Of a stretch of DNA of 64,000 bases, positions 17,955-28,793 are shown piece by piece (the first letter of the stretch is position 1; each line of letters opens with the position of its first letter). The stretch lies in the NCBI GenBank assembly GCA_029204225.1, contig CM055097.1, positions 70,992,252 to 71,056,251 on the forward strand, given 5' to 3'. The translations under genes and the position numbers were made by a program. This stretch comes from Diphasiastrum complanatum (lineage: Eukaryota; Streptophyta; Lycopodiopsida; Lycopodiales; Lycopodiaceae). A model generated the notes under the pieces. That model searched no databases. It worked only from the letters and a program-made list of their open reading frames with translations, and was not told where the DNA came from.

Positions 17955-17982
17955 GGGGGGGGGGGGGGGGGGTGGGGGGGGG
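17955..17982. repeat. Poly-G tract (18 G, T, 9 G)
   Basis: A second long G run, broken by one T, 0.5 kb after the first and on the same strand. Confidence 0.9.
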
Positions 17983-18479
17983 AGATGGCATGCCCACATG
18001 CAGACTGATCTCGGATTATTATCTTGTTAGAAGGTCAATAGGCCTACCTTGACCTATAAATTAATTATAATTATGAAGGGTTGGGGCCCTCATGGATTTA
18101 AGGCCATAATTAATTGTTGGAGGCCTAAAACTCATGATGGTAAATTTGTATGGATCTAATAGTGAATCATAGGAGAAGTAGATGAGGTGGCCCAATTAGG
18201 GCTGTTGATGTGTCTAGTGAGGTGTCACGGTGCACTACTAGTGGTGCATGGGCCTTGGAGGGTATAAATATACCCATAGGACTCTCGTTGTAGGATTGAT
18301 ATCTCTCTTCTATCAAGTATTGGTTGGTGGAGGCTAGATTCGATCGATCTCGTTTGGTTTGGTAGGTTTTTCCACCATCCAACTCCCTTTTTTTCTATGA
18401 GTTTAGCATCCTAGTCTTTGATCCCTTGCGGGGGTAGTGAAATCCTTAAGTCAAAAGTATGCATCAATCATGATGTACC

Positions 18480-19135
18480 ACACATGTGGTGCTTGTAATA
18501 GGTTATAAAGTGTCTTCTTCAAATGACAAACTTTATGTTCATCCTTCCTTAACAAACCAGACAAGTTGATCCATAAACACTTCCTCCTCCAAATCACCAT
18601 TTAAAAAAGTGAATGTTACATCCATTTGATGCAAAGGTCAACCAAAATGAAAAGCTAAAGCGAGTAAGGCATTCCATTTATACATACATGTGCAAAGGTC
18701 TCTTCATAATCAATGCTCTTACTTTGTGCGTAGTCGTTACTGTCCTCGCTTTGTGCTTCGCTATGCTTCCATCTGCATGGTACTTCGTCATGTATATCCA
18801 TTTACAACCAATGGGTTTATTGCCAATTGGAGGCTCCACCAAAAGTCCTATGTATCATGTTTGGCAATCGACTCGATCTCTTCTTGCATGAATTTGATGA
18901 AAATGTCTTCAACTTTAAACTTCCTCAGAAGTTGAAGGTTCCTTGCTTTGGATAGATGATTCAGGAAAGTCATAAGGACATCACCATGTCTATCATAAAA
19001 AATATCCATAAATGGTCCATCATCAAGAAAACTTCTCACAATTTATTACCTAATGTGTCATCCTTCTCAGCATCCCTTTACACATCATAAATTCATCAAA
19101 GATAACATTGCGACTAGCATGCATGATGGGCCCTT
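18480..19135 (-). pseudogene. Copia RT fragment
   Basis: On the minus strand: HASRNVIFDE (integrase-RT linker) near 19120, then QEEIESIAKHDT, an NKPIGCKWIY-type block and a segment like LHQMDV..TFLNGDLEEEVFM down to about 18500, in shifting frames. The motifs differ from the neighbouring G1 element, so this is probably a separate insertion fused to it. The YVDD block was not found. Confidence 0.55.
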
Positions 19136-19160
19136 TTCGGACTCAAAAAGGGCCTTCTCA

Positions 19161-19586
19161 CTAATTACAATTAGTGTTAATGACAACATGTGTACCAATA
19201 AGAGAGTGAAAATTGAGATGGAATGATCCATATGACATGGCACATCCAATGGTGTAAATTAGATCTCCAAATTCTAACCCACCCGCTAACTCCACTTCCT
19301 CAACCCATATTAATGATGATACGACAAAGCTCAACTGGACAATTACCTCTCCTTTGATGCTCTTGATTAGCTCCAAATTGCCACCTTCCCTTTTGACTAG
19401 TTGAAGCGCTTTGAGATCAACCTCTTGATCTTCAACTTGACCATCAAACTCATTGAGCAAACTTTGTTTTCTAGATCCATTACTTGATTTCACAACAAGA
19501 TAACATCCATCCACTTGCATAGCTCCATGTACACAAGAAGATCCTCCAAAAGATGTTCCACTCTTCTTGTCTTTTACCTTTTCCAA
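19161..19586 (-). pseudogene. G-subfamily pol C-terminal region (element G1 copy)
   Basis: The open frame contains SSCVHGAMQVDG, SSNGSRKQSLLNEFDGQ, EDQEVDLKALQLVKREGG and NLELIKSIKGEVI, matching G2 and G3 residue for residue over long runs. After that the frame diverges. It is joined upstream almost directly to the pre-integrase segment, so integrase and RT palm are deleted in this copy. Confidence 0.65.
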
Positions 19587-19644
19587 TCAAGACAACCTTC
19601 CTTTTGATCAAACAAGCATCTCCATCAAACTCTACCTTGAGGCC

Positions 19645-20178
19645 TTAACTTAGCATTTGGCTCACACTAAGTAAATTCTTGGTAATAGATGGAATAAACA
19701 AGACATCCTCCAAATGAACATTCCTATTTGTAGAGAGAGAAATAGGAATTGGGCCAATCCCTTTGATTGCACACTCGCCATCATTGGCCGTGTAGATCAC
19801 CCTCTTGTCATCTCCATATGCCAACAAAGAAGTGAAGTACTCTTTGTGAAAGGTCATGTGAGAACTTGCTCCACTATCAATCCACCAAAGATCTAGATCT
19901 CCATCATTAGCAGGCATACATGAAGACATCACAAAAGCATCAATATTTGCATCTTGAACATCCAAACCATCCTCATCAAAAGTAAGATTACCTTGCTTGT
20001 CTCCTTGATCTCTCTTCTTCTTGTAGCACTCACTTGCAAAGTGTCCTTTGATGCCACAATAGAAGTACTTGAGCTTTGATCTATCCTTCTTTTTGCCACT
20101 TGAAGAAGCATCCACTTGATCTTGCCCTTTAGACCACTTACTTTTGGTTTTGCCCTTGAATTTTCCCTTTGTGAACAT
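19645..20178 (-). pseudogene. Copia zinc knuckle and protease (element G1)
   Basis: An open frame carries the Lys-rich tail FTKGKFKGKTKSKW, a knuckle KYFYCGIKGHFASEC (Tyr replaces the first Cys of CCHC), the protease motif LWWIDSGASSHMTF, YTANDGECAIKGIG and the pre-integrase end LFIPSITKNLLSVSQ. The protease core is intact. The frame stops just after the pre-integrase motif, where the internal deletion begins. Confidence 0.8.
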
Positions 20179-20179
20179 A

Positions 20180-20790
20180 ACATCCTCTTGAAGCGTCGAT
20201 GTAGATCCATTTCTTGCTTAAAGCCTATATTCCTCATTGATCAAGATCTCTTGAAGATCCATCAAACTTGGCAAAGTCTTTTTAATAGCAATACCTTGAA
20301 CAATGTTAGCATGAGCATCCAACAAGCCATTAAGAATCACTTGAATAAGCTCTCCTTCCTTAATGCTTTTATCTATGCAAGCTAACTCATCATTCAATGC
20401 TTTCATTCTCAAAACAAAAGTACTTGGCCCTTCTTCATTCTTTTGCAAACGAGAAAAGATTTGCCTTCTTAGAGTCAACACTCTAGAAGTAGACTTGGAT
20501 TCATAAAGCTTCTTCAATGAAATCCAAGCTTCCAAAGATGATGCGCACTTACCAACTTCCTTGAGATGTTCATTGTTAACATTCATCTTTATCATGTGTA
20601 GAGCCTTCTTGGCCCTCTTGTCATACCTCTATTGATCTTGTTGTGTTGTTGGTATCTCCTCCAAACCTACAACAATATCCAAAACATCATTCATCTCAAG
20701 AAGTGACTCCATCCTCACTTTCCACAATGAATAGTTACTTGGGGTAAGCCTATCATTGGCTTCCAACATGACTCCAATTGAGGTTGCCAT
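20180..20790 (-). pseudogene. Copia gag (element G1)
   Basis: It starts MATSIGVMLEANDRLTPSNY and continues YSLWKVRMESLLEMNDVLDI, MIKMNVNNEHLKEVGKCASS, SRVLTLRRQIFSRLQKNEEG and LINEEYRL, with one stop near 20626 and a frame change near 20215. The C-terminal Lys/Gly-rich tail continues into the knuckle. The pattern and roughly 200-residue length are as in elements E and F, so the gag is recognisable but not translatable as one frame. Confidence 0.8.
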
Positions 20791-21640
20791 GTAGCAATAA
20801 CTTGATCTTCTCTTTCAACCTATTTTAATGCACAAAACAATCCTTTGAACAACAACAAATGCTTTCAAAAGAAATCACCAAGATTTGAAACTATCTAGCA
20901 CTTATCCAAGCAAATCAACAAATAGAATCATGGAATCCTGATCAACCTATGATCTATCCTCAATCTAATGACTTTTTCCACTTCCTAAGATTGAAACACA
21001 CTCAAATGAAGTCCAGCAACCTCACTATCTAGAGATCCAATCAAAATTAGGGTTTTGACAAAATCACAAAAAATTGACTTTTCCAAATCTACATGCAAAT
21101 GCTGAAAATTTGATATGCAATCTATAAGCCACCACTTAGGCTGATCCAATGATCCAAAAATCGGCCAAATCCAGTACAAATCCAGCAAGCTACTGTATTT
21201 CACACGTGTGGATCCAAAAATAACAAATATAGATCATTCTACACATAGAATTGCAAGCAATCACCAAGATAGTGCACCAATGGATAGTAGAACCCAAGAG
21301 AACCATGTATAAGCATGAAATGAGATAGAGAAGAGAGAAGATCACTCTCTCCACGAGTTACATCCTTTTATAACAGGTCCAAACCATATTTGGCCACTTG
21401 GCTTTCCCACCAAAATGCTAACCCTACTAATTTTGGGTCTAGATTCAATGTACCCAACTATTCAAATTTGAATATACTCAAACTCGCATTCTAACTTTTC
21501 CACACTTTCAAAAAGTGTTTATTCAAAATGAAATTTATACTAATGAACTTTGAAAAGTCAATCTCTAACTCTAAAACAAGTTTTGGCCTTAATATGCCAA
21601 ATATGAAAATATAGCAAAAATGTGATGAAACTAGTTGAAT
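20791..21640 (-). mobile_element. Leader and probable 5' LTR part of element G1
   Basis: Lies upstream of the G1 gag on the minus strand. It contains CACACGTGTG at 21201-21210 and a TATA-like TTATAAAAGG on the minus strand near 21366, followed by a CT-rich segment. I could not find a clean primer site or the LTR limits. Confidence 0.4.
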
Positions 21641-21716
21641 CTTTCACATGGGTCACCACAGCTGCATGTCGGTCTACATAGGCCAAATGCCTCCTGGCTA
21701 TTTGTGAATTTTTCAT

Positions 21717-22740
21717 CTAGAAATCTCGGCATGGATGATTAACTCCGCATTGTGAGCATGAGGGATCAAATGTTGATGGATCGCTTTGATGTGGACATTC
21801 AGCACGATGGCATTTTCCTGCGCATCCATAGCACCTCACTGAGTGCAGTACACCATCGCCTCTAAGTTGATAGGCATACACCGGTAACATATTCCCCTTA
21901 GGATCTTTCACAAAATAGACTGGTAGGTTGTTATGGTCCTCCATTGAGTTAGGTGACATGAAAGATGATATAACCAAAACTTCCACCTTGCCATTGTTTG
22001 TTGAGAAAACTCGTGATTTAGATGGATCAATCTGACATCCATCCTTCTAGTGAGCTCCTTGTTGGCTTGATTTTGCTTCTGACCATTGAACCGCTGAATC
22101 TTGCTGTTGATGAGCTTGTTGCTCTGTATTTTGTCCTTTTGATAAGCACGGATTCTTGATTGGACAGTTGGTACTTGGATGATCTCCAAAGCAGAAGGTA
22201 CATTGGTCCTTTTCAAGAAACTTAATAGAGCGAGCATAAGCTTGCTGACAGCTTGAAGTGCAAGGTTTTTGGTCTTCCGCTGCACTTGATCTGCTTGACC
22301 TTGCTGCACTTTGCTGCATTGCATGGAGTTCCATTCTCGTTGGATCATCACTCGTTGTCGACCTTTGTTGCTCTGATTCCCCATCTGGATAGGGAAAATT
22401 CTTCTTCCCGAGTGAGATTTATATCAAGGCATCATTCTTACAAAGTTGTGCAAGCGACGCATAGGATGCTAACTCTTCCATACCAGATCTGATCCTTTTG
22501 GACAGTCTGACATAGTATTTTACCATGATGATCTTTTGGGGAATCGGGGGATCACAATCCTTCACTAGATGATAGATCCGATAGGTAGTCTCAGATTGTT
22601 TCATCAGGGAACTTTTTTAATTTCGATAATCCTACAAGAGCGGTCTCCATAGTTCAACACTGGAATGTCGCAAAGTAGCTGGTTGGTGAATTGCTTCAAG
22701 ATTTGCTCAATGACTCTGGTGTTCCAACTCTTTTTTTATT
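21717..22740 (-). pseudogene. Cys-rich gag-like ORF of a gypsy-type element
   Basis: Minus-strand reading: VIEQILKQFTNQLLCDIPVL, a frame-shifted alpha-helical stretch, then an open frame with CTFCFGDHPSTNC (CX2CX3HX4C, one residue shorter than a standard knuckle). After one TAG the same frame continues with VEVLVISSFMSPNSMEDHNN, then a second Cys cluster (CYGCAGKCHRAEC, then CSQCGVNHPC) and stops. Its position downstream of a TGGCGCC-type primer site at 24691-24702 and a long leader supports retroelement gag. The second Cys cluster is unusual for gag. I do not recognise the exact family. Confidence 0.5.
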
Positions 22741-24680
22741 TTTTTATTTTTTGAGATGGATAAGAAGAAGAGAAGAGAATTGGTAAACGGAGGATCAATA
22801 TGGATGAGAATAGAGACATAAATGAATTTATCTAATAGAGATGGAGATAGAAGATGGAATAGAGATGGGACAGAAGGATGATGGATGGATAGTGGTTGAT
22901 GTGGAGGGAACTGATCGGCTTGATCTGAGGTTCATTCACTTGATTCAGTCCAGGGATGTTGGATATTGATGGATAATGTGACTACAACCTAGATTTGACA
23001 AGATCTGGTCAGTTTCAGTTGGCTAATAGTGTGATTTTAGACCTTTTTTCTGGTTTTTTGTGATTTCTTTAGATCTGAGTGAATCTAATCTTCGACCTTC
23101 CTACACTAGCTGTATCTGGACCATTTCTAGACAATGTGAGTTTTGCAAGTGTTCTTGATGGATAGATTTGTCAAGATCTTGAAAAACCTCATTTTTGGGA
23201 CACTTTTTAGCACTTTTTCTTAGATATTTCAAACTATAACCATTGAATCTTCACAAAATTTTTACAGTAGATAGATCTAGGTTAGATCTATCTATTAAAC
23301 TCTTTGAAAAGGCTACTTACTAGCATATTTGAAAAAATCATGGAAAAAATATATTTTCTAGGATTTTTTTGGGCAAAATTTTAAGATTTTCTGGAAAAAA
23401 AACCCTTGTAGACTGGTCAAAAAATCCTAAAAAAAGTGCATTTTTCTAGGGTTTTTTTGCAAAATTTTAAGATTTACTGGGAATGAACCCTTGTAGAATG
23501 GTATACACTTGCATTTGAGTAAGATTCATCTGCTCACAAAGCTGCGAGAGTTACTTCCCAAGGAAATTCAAGAATCTTGAAAAAAGTGTATTTTTTGGGG
23601 GTTTTTTATTGCAAAACTTTAAGATTTTATGGGAATGAACCCTCGCAGACTGGTATACAATTGTATCTGAGTTAGATTTTTATCTGCTCATAAAGCTGCG
23701 AGAGTTATTTCCCAAGGAAATTCAAAAAATATTAAAAAAAGTGCATTTATTGGGGGTTTTCTTTGCAAAATTTTAAGATTTTTTTGGGAATGAACCCTCG
23801 CAGACTGGTATGCACTTGTATCTAAGTCACATTTATTTGCTCACCAAGCTGCGAGAGTTACTTCCCAAGGAAACTCAGAAAAGCTTGAAAAAGTGCATTT
23901 TTTGAGAATTTGTTTGACAAAATTTGAGATTTTATGGGAACTAATCTTCGCAGATTGGTATGTGCTTGTATCTGAGTCAGATCCGCCTGCTTACCAAGCT
24001 GCAGGAGTTACTTGCCAGGGAATCTCAAAATTTTGTTGTATGAGAAGGTTTTAGGCCACTTTTTGCTCTTGGGAACTTCACAACAGCACTTTTTATGGAA
24101 TCTAACTCTTGCAGACTTCTTTGTGTCCTTGTCTCAGTGAGATAGAACTTCAAAGAGCTCTACAATGGTTAGTTTTGAGTTTTGAATTTTGTTTTTTTAA
24201 TTTTACAAGGGATTTTTGAATTTTTATGGGTTTTTCTCTGTTTTTTCAAAATCTGTTGGGAACTATCCCTCACAGCTTCTATGCAGGTCTGGGACAATAC
24301 CCTGGAGCTGCTGCCAGTCATGCGAAGGTTCATGTCCACTGGTTTTTTAGAAATCAAAATCTGATGGGATTTTGGCTCTCTTTTTTCCTCCAAAAATGGA
24401 TTTTGAGCTTCAATGTCTGATTTTTATGGATTAACAAAGGGATTGGGTGCTTGGATCTGATCCTCCCACCTCACAATCTCTCCCTACAACACTTCCAAAC
24501 AAAAAATCAACACAAAAGTGGCAAAATCTCAAAAAAAAAGAAGCAAAACTAACACTAACTCACACTAATCTAACCCCAAAAATTTCAATTTTTTAGGTGA
24601 AAAAGAATGGTGAGAGACAAAGAAAAGAGAGAGGGAGAGAGAGGAAGATATTAAGAAAACTTTGCGGCGAAGCGAGTGTG
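22741..24680 (-). other. Long leader of the gypsy-type element with tandem array
   Basis: Non-coding, AT-rich sequence between the primer site (24691-24702) and the gag-like ORF. Most of its right half is an array of ~150-bp repeats, listed separately. Confidence 0.5.
23388..24300. repeat. Tandem array of ~150-155-bp units
   Basis: The anchor GGGAATGAACCC recurs, slightly degenerate, at about 23479, 23631, 23786, 23936, 24092 and 24254. Each unit also carries a CTGCGAGAGTTACTTCCCAAG-like block and a T-rich segment. Central units are the most alike; outer ones are degenerate. Confidence 0.85.
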
Positions 24681-24690
24681 TGGCGCTCCA

Positions 24691-24702
24691 GCAATGGCGC
24701 CA
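24691..24702 (-). promoter_or_regulatory. Primer-binding site, TGGCGCC type
   Basis: The minus strand reads TGGCGCCATTGC, close to the TGGCGCCGTTGCC primer sites of plant Athila/Tat-type gypsy elements. The sequence just upstream (…GACACCA, ending near 24706) would be the LTR end. Confidence 0.6.
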
Positions 24703-24705
24703 CTA

Positions 24706-25130
<425 letters not shown>

Positions 25131-25995
25131 CTAATCCAAGTCTTTAAAATAAACACAACTTAAATCTATTGGTGCTAAGAAAGCACAAGGGCACTCACAT
25201 AATTCATGTGAGTTTTAAGTTGGGCCCTTTTAGCTTTTTTATTTGCAACTTGACTTAGGGCCTCTAATGTCATTTTAGAGTTTTAAGCCCCTAGTCTCTT
25301 ATTCCTAGGAATTACAACTTGCTACTTGTGCTCATTGGATTGGGCTTACACACGTGGTGGGACCCACTTGTTTATTATTGTGCAGGAAATACCCACAACA
25401 CCATTTCACAAGAGAACCAATCTGCTTTATTGAAATGAAGATATGTACATGTGTAGGAAACTCGAGTTGGTCCCTTTTTATAATAGAGAGGAGGACCCTG
25501 GCCTCTGAATCCTATTGGTCCATTTCTGTCTCCCTCATTATTCAAATTTAAAAAAGAGTGGGAACCATCCAAATTGGAGGGAAACCCAACTTTATTCACT
25601 AACTTGACATTTAGGCCCTACGACATTAAAATTCTGGCAAAAAGGCCTAAAGTCCTTTTATTGACTTTCTAATTAATCAAATAGGTATGTGATCATCGGG
25701 TTGGACTTACACACGTAGGGTTCCAAATTCTTCTCACTTATTAACTAGGGTTAGGGTTGCCTTGGGATCTGCAAACCCTCCAATAGGATCTCCCACCAAA
25801 ACTGGTGGCAGTCCCACGACACCTGTGAAATGCAGTTAGTGTGGACTTTTATTTGCTTCACGTCGAATCTTTATTAAATGATACTGCACCTTCTCCATGA
25901 AATCGAGTCAGGCAGTCTTGAAATCTAAATTGTGCAACAAAAAACAATGGTGGGCTCCGCAATCCAATTTGAAGTTGTCCAGGATGTGAATCGAG
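25131..25995. other. No recognisable feature
   Basis: AT-rich DNA with an LTR-like promoter patch near 25420-25500. No coding motif or clear repeat boundary is visible. Confidence 0.35.
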
Positions 25996-26163
25996 ATTCC
26001 AAGGAGGCTCCCATCATTGCGGCACAAAAATACAATCTAGCCACCGGTAGCTGATCCTTAATGCTCTCTGAGGCCATTAAATTCCAAGGAGCCTCCCACC
26101 ATTGCGACACAAAAATACAATCTAGCCACCGGCAGCTGATCCTTAATGCTCTCTGAGGCCATT
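25996..26163. repeat. 85-bp tandem duplication
   Basis: Two adjacent copies, at 25996-26080 and 26081-26163, with a handful of differences. Both begin ATTCCAAGGAG and end CTCTGAGGCCATT. Confidence 0.9.
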
Positions 26164-26500
26164 GGCTTATTTGGATTGAATGCCAAAGGAGGAAGACAAT
26201 CATCCCATCTCGTTGCCACAGATGCCAATAGAGTCAAGTCTTTTGCAAAAAGTGTCGATTGTCTCACTGTCAAATCGGGAGAGTGTATATACTCCCGCTG
26301 GTACGCTTGTAGTGCCCGGTGAAAATCCATTGAAATTTTCCAACTGTAAGGTTGGTGGATGATTGGCCAGTTTGGCATATGCATAGTAATTTTGTCCATG
26401 GCCAATCCCAAATCCTTCCACTTATTCTTGCGCGACATTGGTATGTAATATGGATCTACGCGCAATTGGCGAGGGCTGGCCACATAACTCCTGATAGTGT
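26164..26500 (-). pseudogene. Unclassified retroelement-like fragment
   Basis: Short minus-strand frames (NHPPTLQLENFNGFSPGTTS, LSRFDSETIDTFCKRLDSIG) look coding but are split over frames and match no family I can name. The fragment abuts the end of copia fragment H. Confidence 0.3.
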
Positions 26501-26504
26501 TAGA

Positions 26505-27590
26505 ATTTAGCAATTGATGTATTGTAGAGGTGTTATCCATCTGCAAGACCAGATGCTCATTCCTTGTGTCGCCCAATTCATCTAGGAACTGCCTAGCCAG
26601 ATTATCTCGTTGGCCATCTTTGCTGCTGCAACGTACTCTGCTTTGTAGGATGACTGGGCTACAACGGTCTACTTCTTGCTGACCCAGAGCACTACTGCTC
26701 CTGATGCGATGGTGCATCCTCCTGAGACGCTCTTACAATCGTCCTTGAGGGATGCCCAGCTAGCATCACTATAGGAAAGCATCCAGAAATATGCATCACG
26801 ACAATAACACAAGCCATAATCCCTCGTTAATTGAAGATATTGCAAAATTTGTTTTGCAATCTTTCAATGTGTCGAGCCTGGATTCGTGCAGAATTGGCTC
26901 GTCATGAATACTGCATAAGCGATGTCAGGGCATGTGTTGTCTGCAAGGTACATTAACAAACCTATCACCTTCCTGTAAGGTGTGAGCTGCATTTGTTCTC
27001 TCTCTTCAATACCATATCTCTAAGAAACCCCTTCGCTACCAGTCTTGCCTTGTATTTTGTGAGATTCCCATCTAGTCCATTTTTGAGCTTGAAAACCCAT
27101 TTGCATTTGACAGTCTTGCGCTTATGTGGTAATGGCTGCAACGTCCATACCTGGTTCTTTCTCATAGACTCCATCTCTTTGTTCATAGCTTGGATCCATC
27201 TGTCCTTCTCTGGACATTCAATTGCTTCCTCAAAAGTCTGTGGTTCACCACTGAATCCACAGAACTCTTTTGATGTAGAAGCGGAGCTGCCTGGCACGTA
27301 TCTTGCTGGCACTCTTTGTGGTCTTGTCGACTTTCTAGGAGATTCTCCTGGGACAGCAATGACTTTTCCTTTGTCTGCTCTGCTAGGTCTGGAACCATCT
27401 TGGTTTGTAGGAACTGTAGCAGTAGGCTGCCTCTTGAATTTTTCATCTTCAAATTCGTCACTCGAATGGGAAGCGACTCGAAACTCTTCATTTTCATGTT
27501 CATCTTCTGCTCCCTCTGTCACTGGCGGTAGGTCATAGTACTACTCTCCAGAACTTCATAGCTGACAGGATCGTCATTGGCCATTGTCCT
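26505..27590 (-). pseudogene. Copia RT/RNase H fragment (element H)
   Basis: Minus-strand reading: integrase-RT linker SRPSRADKGK, STRPQRVPARYV, then RT start EAIECPEKDRWIQAMNKEME, VWTLQPLPHKRKTVKCKWVF and YKARLVAKGF. A deletion follows, then the RT end/RNase H (IGLLMYLADNTCPDIAYAV, SDASWAS, SSYKAEYVAAA, LQMDNTSTI) in broken frames. The YVDD palm is lost in the deletion. It ends at about 26505 in a 20-bp match to the start of LTR F. Confidence 0.75.
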
Positions 27591-27600
27591 GCTCTCATCC

Positions 27601-28172
27601 ACTTGTAATATTCAGATCCATTTTGATCAGCTTTCATTTGAGTCTAATATGAAATCTCCTAAATTATAGGAGTTAGGTCCTAGATTGTAGGAATCTAGAA
27701 GGTCAACACAAACCACCAATGAATGATGTGGCAAAATTGATAGATCTTATCCAAAGTGGATATGGATAAGTACAATGAGCTTTCCTACACGTGCTGGATG
27801 CAGCTTAAAGAGAGATTATGGTGATTTTGTACTTGATCCATGATGGATCCATTTTTTATTTAATGATGAGAAATCTTGGTTTGTGTAGCTAACATTGTGT
27901 TTTGACTCTCTTAAGCACTTTCTTTGTGGATGAATGCTTTGTAAATGATAAGTAAACTATTTCTCTGTTATCAGGCCGTAGAGTAGCTGTACTTCACACG
28001 TGTGAAGCCATGGATCATCTTTTTTAATTGTTCTTGCTTGGAATCACAAAAATTGTCAAGTAGAAGCTAGATTTGTAAGCTAGTCTTGATATAGATCAAG
28101 ATCCCAAGCTACCAATCACTCTTTGGGATCATTTGTAGATCAATTTCAGTCCATAAACTCTGAAATTTGACA
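27601..28172 (+). mobile_element. 5' LTR of copia element F, missing its first ~96 bp
   Basis: Matches the 3' LTR (33154-33725) across its length with roughly 5% differences by eye. The first ~96 bp present at 33058-33153 are absent, and the left flank is element H. It ends ...TTTGACA directly before the primer site. It contains CACACGTGTG at 27995-28004. Confidence 0.9.
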
Positions 28173-28184
28173 TGGTATCATAGC
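28173..28184 (+). promoter_or_regulatory. Primer-binding site of element F
   Basis: TGGTATCATAGC, one base from the initiator tRNA-Met consensus TGGTATCAGAGC, abuts the LTR terminal CA. Another CACACGTGTG lies in the leader at 28334-28343. Confidence 0.9.
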
Positions 28185-28793
28185 CAAGTCAAAGAGCTTA
28201 GTTGATGATTCAAAAATCTTCATTTTGGTGAAAGCATTGGTGATAGACTCACTTTGAAGGAGGGCAACCTTTTCTAATAGTTTACTTGTGATGTTGAGGT
28301 TCAGATTAGTTTGTAAAGTTCAGATGTGCTTCTCACACGTGTGAGAGGCTGTTGAAGTTGTACTTTCACCAAAACTTTGTGTTTTTTCAATATTTGATCT
28401 TCAAACAAGTTGTGTAAGTGAAACTAGTGACGTGCTTATGAAAAACCATTGTTTCCATTAGAGATTTGATGAGTAAATGGTGTTAGAATCTTATTAAACC
28501 CACAAATCCTTGTGAGAGAGTTTGAGGCTTATGTTTTTAGTTCAAGAGTGAAACTAAAACCAATTCTAAACACCATAGGAAGACATTGGCACTTCCAAAA
28601 ATCAAATCCTAGGTTCTAAGTGAATAGATTGTGTAGAATACACTTTCCCAAATCTTTTTGAGTTCAAGATCATTATAGATCTTGCTTCTTGAGTCTAGTG
28701 AGATTCAAGAGAGTAGCATTTTAGCTAAATTCTGAGAAAGGAAGAAGGGAGAGCCTTTGAATAGTACATTTGTTGTACTTGTGACTAGATAGA

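Larger units (their letters stand above)
17151..18470. other. Retroelement-flank DNA with two long G tracts
   Basis: No coding family is seen. The stretch around 17330-17460 resembles an LTR R/U5 on the minus strand, and two poly-G runs are embedded. Boundaries could not be set. Confidence 0.35.
19161..20790 (-). mobile_element. Copia element G1 (internal region, degenerate)
   Basis: Minus-strand order: gag from 20790, zinc knuckle, protease, pre-integrase motif, then a fused pol C-terminal piece to 19161. Integrase core and RT palm are missing. The C-terminal piece is shared with G2 (42827-43480) and G3 (48988-49830), which defines a subfamily. Confidence 0.7.

Noticed and set aside
23388-24300. 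CRISPR-like array
   Set aside because: Long, imperfect units without spacers, in plant nuclear DNA; it is an ordinary tandem array.
26995-27538. 181-codon plus-strand frame
   Set aside because: It is the antisense shadow of the copia linker/RT fragment H, whose motifs are clear on the minus strand.
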